From positions 1 through 64,000 of the forward strand of contig CASFKY010000023.1 in NCBI GenBank assembly GCA_949295465.1: 64,000 bases of DNA, given 5' to 3'. Below are positions 6,682-15,007 of the stretch, piece by piece. Numbering within the stretch: the first letter of the stretch is position 1; every line of letters begins with the position of its first letter. This stretch comes from an uncultured Oscillospiraceae bacterium (lineage in GTDB: Bacteria; Bacillota; Clostridia; Oscillospirales; Ruminococcaceae). A program made the position numbers and the translations under genes. Under the pieces are notes generated by a model, which worked only from the letters and a program-made list of their open reading frames with translations, was not told the origin of the DNA and made no database searches.

Positions 6682-7971
6682 ATGCTTACAGCAATTACCG
6701 GTATCAACTGGGGCGATGAGGGCAAGGGCCGCATGGTGGACCTGCTCAGCCAGGAATATGACATTGTGGTGCGCTATCAGGGCGGCAACAACGCCGGGCA
6801 CACCGTCAAGAATCCCCGGGGCAAGTTCGTTTTGAACCTGCTGCCCTCGGGCATCCTGCGCCCCGAAGTGGTCTGCGTCATGGGCAACGGCATGGTCATT
6901 GACCCTCACCATCTGGCCAACGAGATCGAGTCTCTGCGCCAGAAGGGGATACAGATCAGCCCCGCCAACCTGAAGATCTCCGACCGGGCCACCATCTGCA
7001 TGCCTTTCCATGTGGACCAGGACGGCCTGGAGGAGGCCCGCCTTTCCAAGACGGGGGCCCAGTTTGGCTCCACCAAGCGGGGAATTGCCTACAGCTACGG
7101 CGATAAATACATGAAGAAGACCCTGCGCATGGGGGATCTGCTCCACCTGGACGAGGCTATGAAGAAGCGCCTCAAGACCATTGTGGATTCCAAGAATCTC
7201 ACCATGGTGAACATCTACGGGGCCAAGGCCATCGACCTGGAGGAGATGTGGGCCTGGTGCCAGGAGTACGGCCGCATCTTCAAGGATTACATCTGCGACG
7301 CGGGCGCCTATCTGGACGCCGCCGACCGCCAGGGCAAGAAGATCCTGTTTGAGGCCCAGCTGGGCGCCTTGCGGGATATCGACTTCGGCATCTATCCCTA
7401 CACCAGCTCCTCCAACGTGATCGGCGCCTACGCTCCCATCGGCGCGGGCATCCCCGGCCGCAAGCTGGATCTGTCCATCGGCATCATGAAGGCCTATTCC
7501 AGCTGCGTGGGCGAGGGTCCCTTCACTGCCGAGCTGGCCATGACCGAGGAGGAGAAGGACGTATTGCGGGAGCACGGCCATGAGTACGGCGCGGCCACCG
7601 GCCGTCCCCGCCGGGTGGGCCCCATCGATGTGGTGGCCAGCCGATACGGGGTGCGCTGCCAGGGCGCCGATGAGCTGGCCCCGACCCTGCTGGACGTGCT
7701 GGATTATATGGAGAAGATCCCGGTGGTGGCCCGCTACAAGCTGTCGGACGGCACCGAGACCGACCTGTTCCCCATGGGGGAGGCCTTGGATACCGCCCAG
7801 CCGGTGGTGGAGTATCTGCCCGGCTGGCACTGTGACATCACAGGGGTCCGCCGCTTTGAGGACCTGCCCAAAGAGGCCCAGGACTATGTGCTGTATCTGG
7901 AAAAGACAGTGGGCTGCCACATCCAGTACATCTCGGTGGGCGCCGAGCGGGAAGCCTACATCAAACGCTGA
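6682..7971 (+). CDS. purA: adenylosuccinate synthetase
   Basis: 429 residues, the normal length. GINWGDEGKGRMVD at residues ~8-20 is the GTP/IMP-binding loop, followed by RYQGGNNAGHTV with the catalytic His; later ATGRPRRVGPIDVV and the C-terminal EYLPGWHCDITGVR are standard PurA blocks. It joins IMP and aspartate with GTP to form adenylosuccinate, the committed step to AMP. Cytoplasmic dimer. Single-gene unit with its own promoter and terminator. The ATG follows AAGGGGATTGTAAA, a modest RBS. Confidence 0.97.
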   Translation: MLTAITGINWGDEGKGRMVDLLSQEYDIVVRYQGGNNAGHTVKNPRGKFVLNLLPSGILRPEVVCVMGNGMVIDPHHLANEIESLRQKGIQISPANLKISDRATICMPFHVDQDGLEEARLSKTGAQFGSTKRGIAYSYGDKYMKKTLRMGDLLHLDEAMKKRLKTIVDSKNLTMVNIYGAKAIDLEEMWAWCQEYGRIFKDYICDAGAYLDAADRQGKKILFEAQLGALRDIDFGIYPYTSSSNVIGAYAPIGAGIPGRKLDLSIGIMKAYSSCVGEGPFTAELAMTEEEKDVLREHGHEYGAATGRPRRVGPIDVVASRYGVRCQGADELAPTLLDVLDYMEKIPVVARYKLSDGTETDLFPMGEALDTAQPVVEYLPGWHCDITGVRRFEDLPKEAQDYVLYLEKTVGCHIQYISVGAEREAYIKR

Positions 7972-7985
7972 ACAAAATCATGCTG

Positions 7986-8019
7986 AGTACCGGCAACCGG
8001 GGGTTGCCGGTACTCTTTT
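7986..8019 (+). terminator. purA terminator
   Basis: 13-bp arms AGTACCGGCAACC / GGTTGCCGGTACT (7986-7998, 8002-8014) followed by CTTTTA. Only ~30 bp separate it from the next start, so the CDF gene may depend on readthrough or a promoter not recognised. Confidence 0.85.
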
Positions 8020-8049
8020 ACCCTGAGGGATGTGGGTAAAGGAGGAAAT

Positions 8050-9243
8050 ATGACGGATTTTCTGGTTCGACATTTCATCAAAAATTATGAGCGCACCGGG
8101 GATGCGGCGGTGCGCACCGCCTACGGAAATCTGGCGGGGATCGTCTGCATCCTGTGCAACCTGCTGCTGGCGGGGGGCAAGATGGCGGCGGGCTTTTTGT
8201 TCGGCAGCATCTCTATCACCGCCGACGGCCTCAACAACCTCTCGGACGCCTCCTCCAATGTGGTGAGCCTGCTGGGATTTCGGTTGGCCAGCCGCCCCGC
8301 CGACGAGAAGCACCCCTATGGCCATGGCCGGTACGAATACCTGGCCGGGCTGGTGGTGGCAGCCATGATCCTGATGATCGGGGTGGAGCTGGCCAAGAGC
8401 AGCCTGGACAAGATCCTGCATCCCACCCCGGTGGAGTTCAGCCTCCTGTCGGCGGCGGTGCTGGTGATGTCCATTTTGATAAAACTCTGGATGTCCGCCT
8501 TCAACCTGCGTCTGGGCAAATTGATCCACTCGGGCACCCTGGAGGCCACCGCAGCCGACAGCCGCAACGACGTGATCAGTACCTCGGCGGTGTTGGCGGC
8601 CCTGGTGCTGGGCAGGCTCACCGGCCTGGAGCTGGATGGCTGGATGGGTATGGCGGTGGCCCTCTTTATCCTGTACAGCGGCTTCGGGCTGATGCGGGAG
8701 ACCATCGACCCTCTGCTGGGCAGCGCCCCCGACCCCCAGCTGGCCCACCACATCCGCCAGAAGGCTCTGAGCTACCCCGGGGTGCTGGGGGTCCACGATC
8801 TGATGATCCATGACTACGGCCCGGGGCGGCAGTTTGCCAGCCTCCATGTGGAGATGCCCGCCGAAGGGGATGTGCTGGAAAGCCACGAGCTCATCGACAC
8901 CATCGAGCGGGATTTCCGGGCCGAGCGGCTGGATGTGGTCATCCACTACGACCCGGTGGTCACCCACGACGAGCAGCTGAGTCAGGCCCGCCAGAAGGTG
9001 GAGGAGATTGTGAGAGAACGCTGGGATGGCAAGGTGACGATCCACGACTTTCGGATGGTGCCCGGCAAGGAGCGGATCAACCTGATCTTCGACTGCGTCA
9101 CTCCCTATGGCTTTGAGGAGGATGAAAAGCAGGTATGCAGGGAGATTCGGCAGGCAGTGGCCGAATGGGACAAGCGGTATGCCTGCGTCATCCGGCCGGA
9201 AAAAGATATGGCCCCCGAAGGCGAAGAACAGACAACAGAATAA
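8050..9243 (+). CDS. cation diffusion facilitator family metal exporter
   Basis: 397 residues. About six membrane helices in the first ~220 residues, with the CDF signature TADGLNNLSDASSNVVSLLGF near the second helix, KHPYGHGRYEYLAG after it, and a second metal-site segment LEATAADSRNDVIST. The soluble C-terminal part (~225-397) is longer than the usual ~80-residue dimerisation domain and contains a second alpha/beta repeat. Members expel Zn, Fe, Mn, Co or Cd in exchange for protons; with D..D and H..D sites intact, transport is expected but the metal is unknown. Start preceded by AAAGGAGGAAAT. Confidence 0.93.
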   Translation: MTDFLVRHFIKNYERTGDAAVRTAYGNLAGIVCILCNLLLAGGKMAAGFLFGSISITADGLNNLSDASSNVVSLLGFRLASRPADEKHPYGHGRYEYLAGLVVAAMILMIGVELAKSSLDKILHPTPVEFSLLSAAVLVMSILIKLWMSAFNLRLGKLIHSGTLEATAADSRNDVISTSAVLAALVLGRLTGLELDGWMGMAVALFILYSGFGLMRETIDPLLGSAPDPQLAHHIRQKALSYPGVLGVHDLMIHDYGPGRQFASLHVEMPAEGDVLESHELIDTIERDFRAERLDVVIHYDPVVTHDEQLSQARQKVEEIVRERWDGKVTIHDFRMVPGKERINLIFDCVTPYGFEEDEKQVCREIRQAVAEWDKRYACVIRPEKDMAPEGEEQTTE

Positions 9244-9249
9244 ACCACA

Positions 9250-9286
9250 AGCGGCGGCTGCCCGGCGGGGCGGCCGCCGCTTTTTG
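9250..9286 (+). terminator. terminator of the CDF gene
   Basis: 9-bp arms AGCGGCGGC / GCCGCCGCT (9250-9258, 9273-9281) directly followed by a T run. Confidence 0.85.
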
Positions 9287-9303
9287 CGCAAAAGGGCCGG
9301 GCC

Positions 9304-9312
9304 TTGTCGAAG
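9304..9312 (+). promoter_or_regulatory. putative Spo0A (0A) box upstream of spoIIE
   Basis: TTGTCGAAG matches the 0A-box consensus (TGNCGAA). It lies 89 bp before the spoIIE start and ~38 bp upstream of an extended -10 (TGGTACAGT, 9347-9355). In Bacillus, phosphorylated Spo0A activates the sigmaA promoter of spoIIE, so this placement is biologically sensible; one 7-bp match can also occur by chance. Confidence 0.55.
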
Positions 9313-9400
9313 CTCCTCTCTGCAACAAAATTCTTTCTTTGTCCTGTGGTACAGTGGCCTCAAAAGCCGGATTTTTTCGGAACAGGAAAGAGGAAGAAGA

Positions 9401-11647
9401 ATGCTGTCCACAAAAAGCTTACAACGAAAGGCCCGCTGGCAGAAGTCTCTGCCGGCTCTGCGCCAGGGCGGGGCGGCGCTGGCAGGCTTCCTGCTGGCCG
9501 GCGGCCCGGTGCTGGAACTGTATCCCCTGGGGCTGGCCTACACCCTGGGCGTGCCGGAACGGTGGATGTATATGGGGGCGGCGGGGGCAGCCTTCGGCTC
9601 TCTGGTCACCCTGGAGCCGGTGGCCGCCCTGCGCACGGTAGGGGCGGTGGCCGCCGCCCTGGCGGGCCGGCTTCTCTTCCGGCGCAGCCGTTGGCCCGCC
9701 TTCGGGGCGGGCTGCGGATGCCTTTTGCTGGTGCAGGGGATGCTGGCCCTCTCGGGGCTGAGCAGCCTGGCGGGCAGCCTGTCCGCCCTGGCAGAGGCGG
9801 TGATGGCCCTGCTGTTCGGTCTGGCCCTGGGGCGGGCCGGCCAGGGCAAGCCCCAGGCAGGTCTCGTCTGGGTCATGCTCCTGATCCCCGCCCTGGAGGG
9901 GGTTGGCGGCGGGGCGTTCCGGCCCGGCTTCCTGCTGGCCGGAGTGGCCGGGCTGGCCCTCGCCTATCGGGGCGAGGTGAAGCGGGCGGCAGTGGGGGCC
10001 ATCTGCTGGGGCTGTATGCTGGCCGCGGCGGACCCGGCCCTGCTGCCCTGCGCCCTGACTCTCTGTGCCGGGGTGCTGGCGGGGGCGGCCTTCTGCCCCG
10101 GAGAAAAACCGGCCCTGGCGGGGCTGTTTGCGGCGGCCCAGCTGGTCGGCCTGGGGCTGGTGGAACCGGGGTCCCGCTGGCAGGCAATGCTGCTGGCCGG
10201 CCAGGTGATCCTGGTATTCTGCCTGATTCCCCGCCGGTATCTGCTGGCCCTGCCCGGGGAGAGCAATTTCCGGCAGGATGCCCGCCAGGCCGGCCTGGTG
10301 GGGGCCTGCGGCCGGCTCACCGCGGTGGCCGACGCCCTGGCCGACGTGGCCCAGACGGTGGACGCGGTGATGGACAAGCTGCCCAAGGCGGGGGAGGGGT
10401 ATGAGTTCACGGTGGACTATCTGGCCCGGGGGCTCTGCGTCTCCTGCCGCCAGCGGGAGCGGTGCTGGATCAAGGAATACAGCGGCACGGTGAAGGGGCT
10501 GTACTCCCTGAAAGGACTGTTGGAATCCGGCCAGCCCCTCTCGGTGGAACAGCTGCCGCCTCAGTTCTACCGCTGCGAAAAGCCGGCGGCCCTTTGCAGC
10601 TGCCTGAGCCAGGGATATGCGGTCCAGTGCAGCCGGCGGGAGTCGGCCCTGCGGATGACCGCCCTGCGCAGTGCCCTTTCCGAGCAGTACGGGGCCATGG
10701 CGGGGGCATTGGCCCACATGGCCGAGGACCTGGCCCAGGGCGGAGCCACCGACGAGACCAAGAGCAGCCGGATTGCCTCTCTGCTGGAATCCCTGGGGCT
10801 GGAAGTGCTGGAGGCGGTGGTGCAGGTGGACGGGCTGGGCCGGATGAAGGTGACCGCCACTCTCAGCCGCACCCCTTTTGAAGAGGAGGAATTGAGAAGT
10901 CTCACCGAGGAGGTGGAGCACCTGTGCCGGCGCAGCTTCGGGCTGCCCCAGCTGAACCATTGCCGCACTGTCACCACCCTGACCTTTGCGGAAAAGCCGG
11001 TGTACGAGGCCCAGTTCGGCCTTGCCCTGCGGCCGGCCCGGCAGGAGGCCAGCGGCGACGCGGCCCGACAGTTCTGCGACGGCAGCGGCCGGGCCCACAT
11101 GCTGCTGTGCGACGGCATGGGGGTGGGCAAGTACGCGGCGGTGGACGGGGCCATGGCGGCCAATCTGGCCGATCGACTGCTGCGCACCGGCTTTGAGGGG
11201 GACACCACGGCCCGGCTGGTGAATGTGGCCCTCAACCTGAAAAGCGAAGAGGAGAGCGGCGCTGCCCTGGATCTGCTCAGCGTGGACCTGTACACCGGCC
11301 GGGTGCGGCTGTACAAGGCGGGGGCTGCCCCCAGCTTTACGATGCAGCAGGGCAAGGTGAGAGCCGTGGAGGGGGCCGGGCTGCCGGTGGGAATTCTGAA
11401 AGAGGTCTCCGGCAAGGAGCATCGGTTCGGGCTGGCTGGCGGCGACTGGGTGATCCTGGTGAGCGACGGAGTGCTGGGGGAGGGGGATACCTGGCTGCGC
11501 CAGCAGATCGAATTGTGCGCGGCGGTGGGCAACACCCCCCAGGAGATGGCGGACATCCTGGCGGACACCGCCCGCCGCCGTCAGAGCGCCGCCGCCCCGG
11601 CGGACGATATCACCGTGGAAGTGCTGAAGCTGGAGCGGAGCCTGTAG
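9401..11647 (+). CDS. spoIIE: stage II sporulation protein E, PP2C-type phosphatase
   Basis: 748 residues. The first ~300 residues are dominated by hydrophobic membrane helices rich in Ala, Gly and Leu; a linker/regulatory region with a Cys-rich patch (CVSCRQRERCW) follows; the C-terminal ~210 residues are a PP2C/SpoIIE phosphatase domain with metal-binding Asp in LLCDGMGVGKYA (~571) and VILVSDGV (~689). SpoIIE dephosphorylates the anti-anti-sigma factor SpoIIAA at the asymmetric septum and so releases sigmaF in the forespore. The ATG at 9401 follows GAAAGAGGAAGAAG. Its presence implies a sporulating ancestry. Single gene. Confidence 0.9.
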   Translation: MLSTKSLQRKARWQKSLPALRQGGAALAGFLLAGGPVLELYPLGLAYTLGVPERWMYMGAAGAAFGSLVTLEPVAALRTVGAVAAALAGRLLFRRSRWPAFGAGCGCLLLVQGMLALSGLSSLAGSLSALAEAVMALLFGLALGRAGQGKPQAGLVWVMLLIPALEGVGGGAFRPGFLLAGVAGLALAYRGEVKRAAVGAICWGCMLAAADPALLPCALTLCAGVLAGAAFCPGEKPALAGLFAAAQLVGLGLVEPGSRWQAMLLAGQVILVFCLIPRRYLLALPGESNFRQDARQAGLVGACGRLTAVADALADVAQTVDAVMDKLPKAGEGYEFTVDYLARGLCVSCRQRERCWIKEYSGTVKGLYSLKGLLESGQPLSVEQLPPQFYRCEKPAALCSCLSQGYAVQCSRRESALRMTALRSALSEQYGAMAGALAHMAEDLAQGGATDETKSSRIASLLESLGLEVLEAVVQVDGLGRMKVTATLSRTPFEEEELRSLTEEVEHLCRRSFGLPQLNHCRTVTTLTFAEKPVYEAQFGLALRPARQEASGDAARQFCDGSGRAHMLLCDGMGVGKYAAVDGAMAANLADRLLRTGFEGDTTARLVNVALNLKSEEESGAALDLLSVDLYTGRVRLYKAGAAPSFTMQQGKVRAVEGAGLPVGILKEVSGKEHRFGLAGGDWVILVSDGVLGEGDTWLRQQIELCAAVGNTPQEMADILADTARRRQSAAAPADDITVEVLKLERSL

Positions 11648-11649
11648 GC

Positions 11650-11678
11650 TTGCAGCCGGCGGCGGGAAAGGGTATACT
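11650..11678 (+). promoter_or_regulatory. promoter of the patatin-like gene
   Basis: TTGCAG, 17-bp spacer, TATACT, starting inside the 3' end of spoIIE. Confidence 0.7.
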
Positions 11679-11751
11679 GGGCATAAGATGGGGAAAGTTT
11701 TCAGGAGGGGAAAATCGGCCCGGCAAAAGCGGGCCCACAGGAGGGAAAAGT

Positions 11752-12597
11752 ATGAATTCCATCATTCTGGAAGGGGGCGCGTTTCGGGGAGTGTACACCT
11801 CGGGCGTGCTGGATGTGCTGGCCGAGAACGGCGTGGGCTTTGACGCGGTGGCCGGGGTGTCGGCGGGGGCGCTGAACGGCATCAATTTTGTCTCGGGGCA
11901 GATCGGCCGCTCGGCCCGCATCAACCTGTGCTATGTGCGGGACAGCCGGTACGTGGGGCCCCGGGCCCTGCTGCGCAGCCACAGCGTGATCGGCTTTGAT
12001 TTCTTGTTCGGGGAGGTGTCGGACGAGCTGGACCCCTTTGACCGGGAGACCTTTTTCTCCTCGCCCACCAAGTTCTACGCGGTGGCCACCAACTGTCTCA
12101 CCGGCAAGGCCGTGTTTTTCGACCGGGACCACTCGGACATCCTGCTGGCGGCCCGGGCTTCGGCCAGCATGCCCCTGCTCAGCCGGTTCGTGCAGATCGG
12201 AGGCACGCCCTATCTGGACGGGGGCATCGCCTGTGCCATCCCCTATCAGTGGGCCCTGGACGCCGGGCATGAAAAGATCGTGCTGGTGCTCACCCGGCAG
12301 GAGGGCTACCGCAAGGAGCCCCTCTCTTATAAGATGAAGGAGCTGTACTACCGCACCTACCGCAAGTATCCGGCCCTGATGCGCCGGCTGCTCAGCGCCC
12401 AGCAGCGGTACAATCGGATGCAGGAGGAGATCGGGGAGCTGGAGGCCCAGGGGCGGATCTTCGTGCTGCGGCCCCAAAAGCCGGTGGCGGTGTCCCGTCT
12501 GGAGCGGAACGTGGACAAGCTGGAACAGCTGTACAGCGAGGGGCGGCTGGAGACCCTGCAGCGGCTGGACGAATTGAAGTGGTATTTGCAGGCATAA
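11752..12597 (+). CDS. patatin-like phospholipase/acyl hydrolase
   Basis: 281 residues. N-terminal LEGGAFRGVYTSGVLD is the oxyanion glycine loop, AGVSAGALNG at ~41-50 is the GxSxG nucleophile elbow (Ser of GVSAG), and PYLDGGIA near 158 supplies the catalytic Asp (DGG), so the Ser-Asp dyad is intact. The layout is that of the bacterial YjjU/RssA-type subgroup. Likely hydrolyses membrane lipid acyl esters in the cytoplasm; substrate unknown. The C-terminal ~90 residues are charged and helical. RBS CAGGAGGGAAAAGT. Own promoter, and a terminator shared with convergent fba. Confidence 0.9.
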   Translation: MNSIILEGGAFRGVYTSGVLDVLAENGVGFDAVAGVSAGALNGINFVSGQIGRSARINLCYVRDSRYVGPRALLRSHSVIGFDFLFGEVSDELDPFDRETFFSSPTKFYAVATNCLTGKAVFFDRDHSDILLAARASASMPLLSRFVQIGGTPYLDGGIACAIPYQWALDAGHEKIVLVLTRQEGYRKEPLSYKMKELYYRTYRKYPALMRRLLSAQQRYNRMQEEIGELEAQGRIFVLRPQKPVAVSRLERNVDKLEQLYSEGRLETLQRLDELKWYLQA

Positions 12598-12603
12598 AAA
12601 ATA

Positions 12604-12635
12604 AGCGCGGGATCCAAAACGGATCCCGCGCTTTG
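12604..12635. terminator. bidirectional terminator between the patatin gene and fba
   Basis: 12-bp arms AGCGCGGGATCC / GGATCCCGCGCT (12604-12615, 12621-12632). T tract on plus (CTTTG) and a better one on minus (TTATTTTTTA). Confidence 0.88.
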
Positions 12636-12652
12636 TCTGTACTGCGGAAAAA

Positions 12653-13516
12653 TCAGGCCTTGTTCATGCTGCCGAACAGCTCAATCTTCTCCCGAACCGT
12701 GGCCTTGATGGCCTCGGCGCCGGGGGCCAGCAGCTTGCGGGGGTCGTAGCCCTTGCCCTGCTTGTCCTTGCCGGCCTCGATATACTGGCGGGTGGCGGCA
12801 GCAAAGCTCAGCTGGCACTCGGTGTTCACGTTGATTTTGGAAACGCCCAGGGACACGGCCTTGCGGATCATGTCGGCGGGGATGCCGGTGCCGCCGTGCA
12901 GCACCAGGGGAATGTTGTTGGTGGCGGCGTGGATCTTGTCCAGGGTCTCAAAATCCAGCCCCTTCCAGTTGGGGGGATAGACGCCGTGGATGTTGCCGAT
13001 GCCGGCAGCCAGGAAGTCCACCCCCAGGCTGGCGATCTTGGCGCACTCGGCGGGGTCGGCCACCTCGCCCATGCCCACAACGCCGTCCTCTTCGCCGCCG
13101 ATGGTGCCCACCTCGGCCTCGATGGACAGGCCGTTGGCGTGGGCCAGGGCCACCAGCTCCTTGGTCTTTTCCACATTCTCCTCAATGGGGTAGTGGCTGC
13201 CGTCAAACATGATGCTGCTGAAACCGGCAGCCACGCAGGCCTTGGCGCCCTCATAGGTGCCGTGGTCCAGGTGCAGGGCCACAGGCACGGTGATCTTCAG
13301 GGTCTCCAGCATGGCCTTGACCATGGCGGCCACCACCGGGAACCCGCACATATATTTGCCGGCACCCTCAGACACCCCAAGGATCACCGGGCTCTTGCAC
13401 TCCTCGGCGGCCTGCAGGATGGCTTTGGTCCATTCCAGGTTGTTGATGTTGAAGGCGCCCACGGCGTAGTGGCCGTCCCGGGCTTTCTGGAGCATTTCGG
13501 TTGCGTTTACCAGCAT
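12653..13516 (-). CDS. fba: class II fructose-1,6-bisphosphate aldolase
   Basis: 287 residues, typical of zinc-dependent FbaA. Zinc and catalytic residues are visible: HLDHG (H82, D84, H85), SIEAEVG (E133-E135), IHGVYP (H177) and LVLHGGTG (H207). It cleaves fructose 1,6-bisphosphate to DHAP and glyceraldehyde 3-phosphate in glycolysis and the reverse in gluconeogenesis. Own promoter whose -35 overlaps the stop of the glycosylase gene; the leader of ~95 nt contains a hairpin (GGGCGGC / GCCGCCC, 13563-13583). RBS AGGAGGAACG. A tagatose-bisphosphate substrate cannot be fully excluded, but glycolytic use is most likely. Confidence 0.95.
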   Translation of the reverse strand: MLVNATEMLQKARDGHYAVGAFNINNLEWTKAILQAAEECKSPVILGVSEGAGKYMCGFPVVAAMVKAMLETLKITVPVALHLDHGTYEGAKACVAAGFSSIMFDGSHYPIEENVEKTKELVALAHANGLSIEAEVGTIGGEEDGVVGMGEVADPAECAKIASLGVDFLAAGIGNIHGVYPPNWKGLDFETLDKIHAATNNIPLVLHGGTGIPADMIRKAVSLGVSKINVNTECQLSFAAATRQYIEAGKDKQGKGYDPRKLLAPGAEAIKATVREKIELFGSMNKA

Positions 13517-13622
13517 GTTCGTTCCTCCTGATTGTTTGTACTTGAAAACGGTCGTACGGGTCCGGGCGGCAAAAAAGGCCGCCCGTGCGGGGTTCCTTGC
13601 CCTTTTCTCTTTCTACACCTAT

Positions 13623-13651
13623 AGTATAGCGGCATAGGGGGATAAAATCAA
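13623..13651 (-). promoter_or_regulatory. promoter of fba
   Basis: Minus strand TTGATT, 17-bp spacer, TATACT. The -35 overlaps the last codons of the upstream glycosylase gene. Confidence 0.75.
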
Positions 13652-14490
13652 TCGGACTTTTTCTTTCCCTCTTTTTCTCCCTTTTCCCCGCCCCGGGGCA
13701 GATGGGCCCGGGCATAGGCGAAGATGTACTGCTGGGCAATGCCCGAGCGGCCCCGGCAGCACACCGGCACCCCTCGGGGAAAGAGGGTATCCATGGCCCG
13801 GTTGATCCACACATCCCGGGGGAATGCGTCCCACCGGCCCAGCCCGAACAAAAGCACACAGTCCGCCACCTTGGGGCCCACCCCCTTCAGACTTTGCAGC
13901 CGCTGGCGGGCCTGGGCCAGGGGCAGGGCGCGAAGCTCTGCCTCACAGATCTGTCCCGAGGCCACCTGACGGGCTGCCTCGGCCAGATAGGCCGCCCGCC
14001 AGCCCGCCCGCAGAGGGGCCAGGTCCTGGGCCGAAAATTCGGCCAGCCGGGCCGCCTGTGGGAAGGAGAACCGCCCGTAGGCCACCGGCTGCCCCGCCAG
14101 GACACACAGCCGCTCCACAATGGCCCGGATGCGGGAGATGTTGTTGTTCTGGCTGATGAGAAAGGTGCAGAGAGTCTCAAAAAAAGGCTGCCGCAGCACC
14201 CGGATGCCGGGGTTTTCCTCCACGCAGAGCCGCAGCCGCCGGTTGCCCGCGCAAAAGCGGCTTTGCAGGGCGGGATAATCCAGGTCCAGCGCAAAATAGT
14301 CTGCCCAAAAATCCCGGTCTTCTTCCTGTGCGCCCTCCAGAATCAGCGCCCGGCCCTGGGTGCGGGCCAACACCGACCGGCCCCCAACCACTCCCTGCCA
14401 GCCCTCCTGCCGGGGCAGCCAGCGGAAACACTGGCCGCAGTCCAAGGTGGCGGAAAGATCCAATCCCCTGGCGTCTTCAAAAATCAGCAT
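13648..14490 (-). CDS. 8-oxoguanine DNA glycosylase/AP lyase (OGG1-like, HhH-GPD)
   Basis: 280 residues. N-terminal beta domain with LDCGQCFRW, characteristic of OGG1-type enzymes; the helix-hairpin-helix LKGVGPKVADCVLLFGL carries catalytic Lys (K207), and the activating Asp is in FPRDVW (D226). SQNNNISRI at ~113-121 is the damaged-base-pocket segment. It removes oxidised guanine from DNA and nicks the abasic site, protecting an anaerobe during oxygen exposure. The C-terminus ends in a Lys-rich tail (EKEGKKKSD). Own promoter upstream at 14523-14551. Confidence 0.9.
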   Translation of the reverse strand: MLIFEDARGLDLSATLDCGQCFRWLPRQEGWQGVVGGRSVLARTQGRALILEGAQEEDRDFWADYFALDLDYPALQSRFCAGNRRLRLCVEENPGIRVLRQPFFETLCTFLISQNNNISRIRAIVERLCVLAGQPVAYGRFSFPQAARLAEFSAQDLAPLRAGWRAAYLAEAARQVASGQICEAELRALPLAQARQRLQSLKGVGPKVADCVLLFGLGRWDAFPRDVWINRAMDTLFPRGVPVCCRGRSGIAQQYIFAYARAHLPRGGEKGEKEGKKKSD

Positions 14491-14522
14491 GCAGGCCTGT
14501 CCTCTCCTTTCTTTTTGAAACC

Positions 14523-14551
14523 ATTATATCGGCTTGGCCCTCAAAAGGCAA
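14523..14551 (-). promoter_or_regulatory. promoter of the OGG-type glycosylase gene
   Basis: Minus strand TTGCCT, 17-bp spacer, TATAAT; leader about 25 nt. Confidence 0.7.
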
Positions 14552-14632
14552 ACCGGCCCCGCTGGCAAAAAAGAGGAAAAGCATCCAGATTTTTCTCTCA
14601 AAAAACGGCGAAATTCCCTCTTGACAGTCGCA

Positions 14633-14651
14633 CTTCAACGCTCCGTTGAAG
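14633..14651. repeat. palindrome 1: CTTCAACG / CGTTGAAG
   Basis: Perfect 8-bp arms with a 3-bp centre. Its centre is 26 bp from that of palindrome 2. Confidence 0.9.
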
Positions 14652-14655
14652 AACA

Positions 14656-14680
14656 AGTTTTCAACATCGTGTTGAAAACT
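14656..14680. repeat. palindrome 2: AGTTTTCAACA / TGTTGAAAACT
   Basis: Perfect 11-bp arms around TCG. The dyad looks like a protein-binding operator; the loop is only 3 nt and no T run follows, so it is not a terminator. Confidence 0.92.
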
Positions 14681-14738
14681 CGGTGGAGAACTCCCTTTCC
14701 ACAATGAAAAAACAGAGCAAAACGGCCAGTTATTCACT

Positions 14739-14780
14739 TTTTCCACCGGGTTTTCAACAAAACCTGGGGAAAGTGGAAAA
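14739..14780. repeat. nested palindrome 3: TTTTCCAC / GTGGAAAA enclosing GGTTTT / AAAACC
   Basis: Outer 8-bp arms at 14739-14746 and 14773-14780; inner arms at 14749-14754 and 14759-14764 around CAAC. A TTTTCAACA copy inside repeats the core of palindrome 2. Confidence 0.88.
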
Positions 14781-14926
14781 CCAAAGGGGAGTGTACATGT
14801 TGTATAACCGGCTTTACAAATCCCCCAAAAGCGGAAAGGAGGGCGCCGGGGCCGGGCCCCGCAAGGCGGGGCACAGAAGAGAAAAAGGGGATTTTGCGGC
14901 AAATTATAGAAAAGAAATCGAGACTG

Positions 14927-14935
14927 TGATATAGT
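14927..14935 (+). promoter_or_regulatory. extended -10 promoter, probably of rlmB
   Basis: TGATATAGT (TG-n-TATAGT) 73 bp before the rlmB start, in an AT-rich patch; no clear -35. Confidence 0.45.
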
Positions 14936-15007
14936 AAATGTATTATAGCGATCAGGAGCAGGCTGTCCGCTTGCAGAGGACGGCCAGCCCGGACACAGGA
15001 GCGGGGA

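Larger units (their letters stand above)
14491..15007. other. 517-bp intergenic region with a palindrome cluster
   Basis: No supported gene. From left to right: minus-strand promoter of the glycosylase gene, a TTGACA-like hexamer at 14621, a ~150-bp block of inverted repeats built on TTTTCAAC/TTTTCCAC (14633-14780), a GC-rich hairpin around 14841-14873, an AT-rich patch (14890-14950) with an extended -10, then the rlmB start. Most of this is unexplained. Confidence 0.6.

Noticed and set aside
14490..15007. The chromosomal replication origin
   Set aside because: DnaA-box-like 9-mers are imperfect and dnaA, dnaN, rpmH or gyrB are not near; kept only as an unexplained palindrome cluster.
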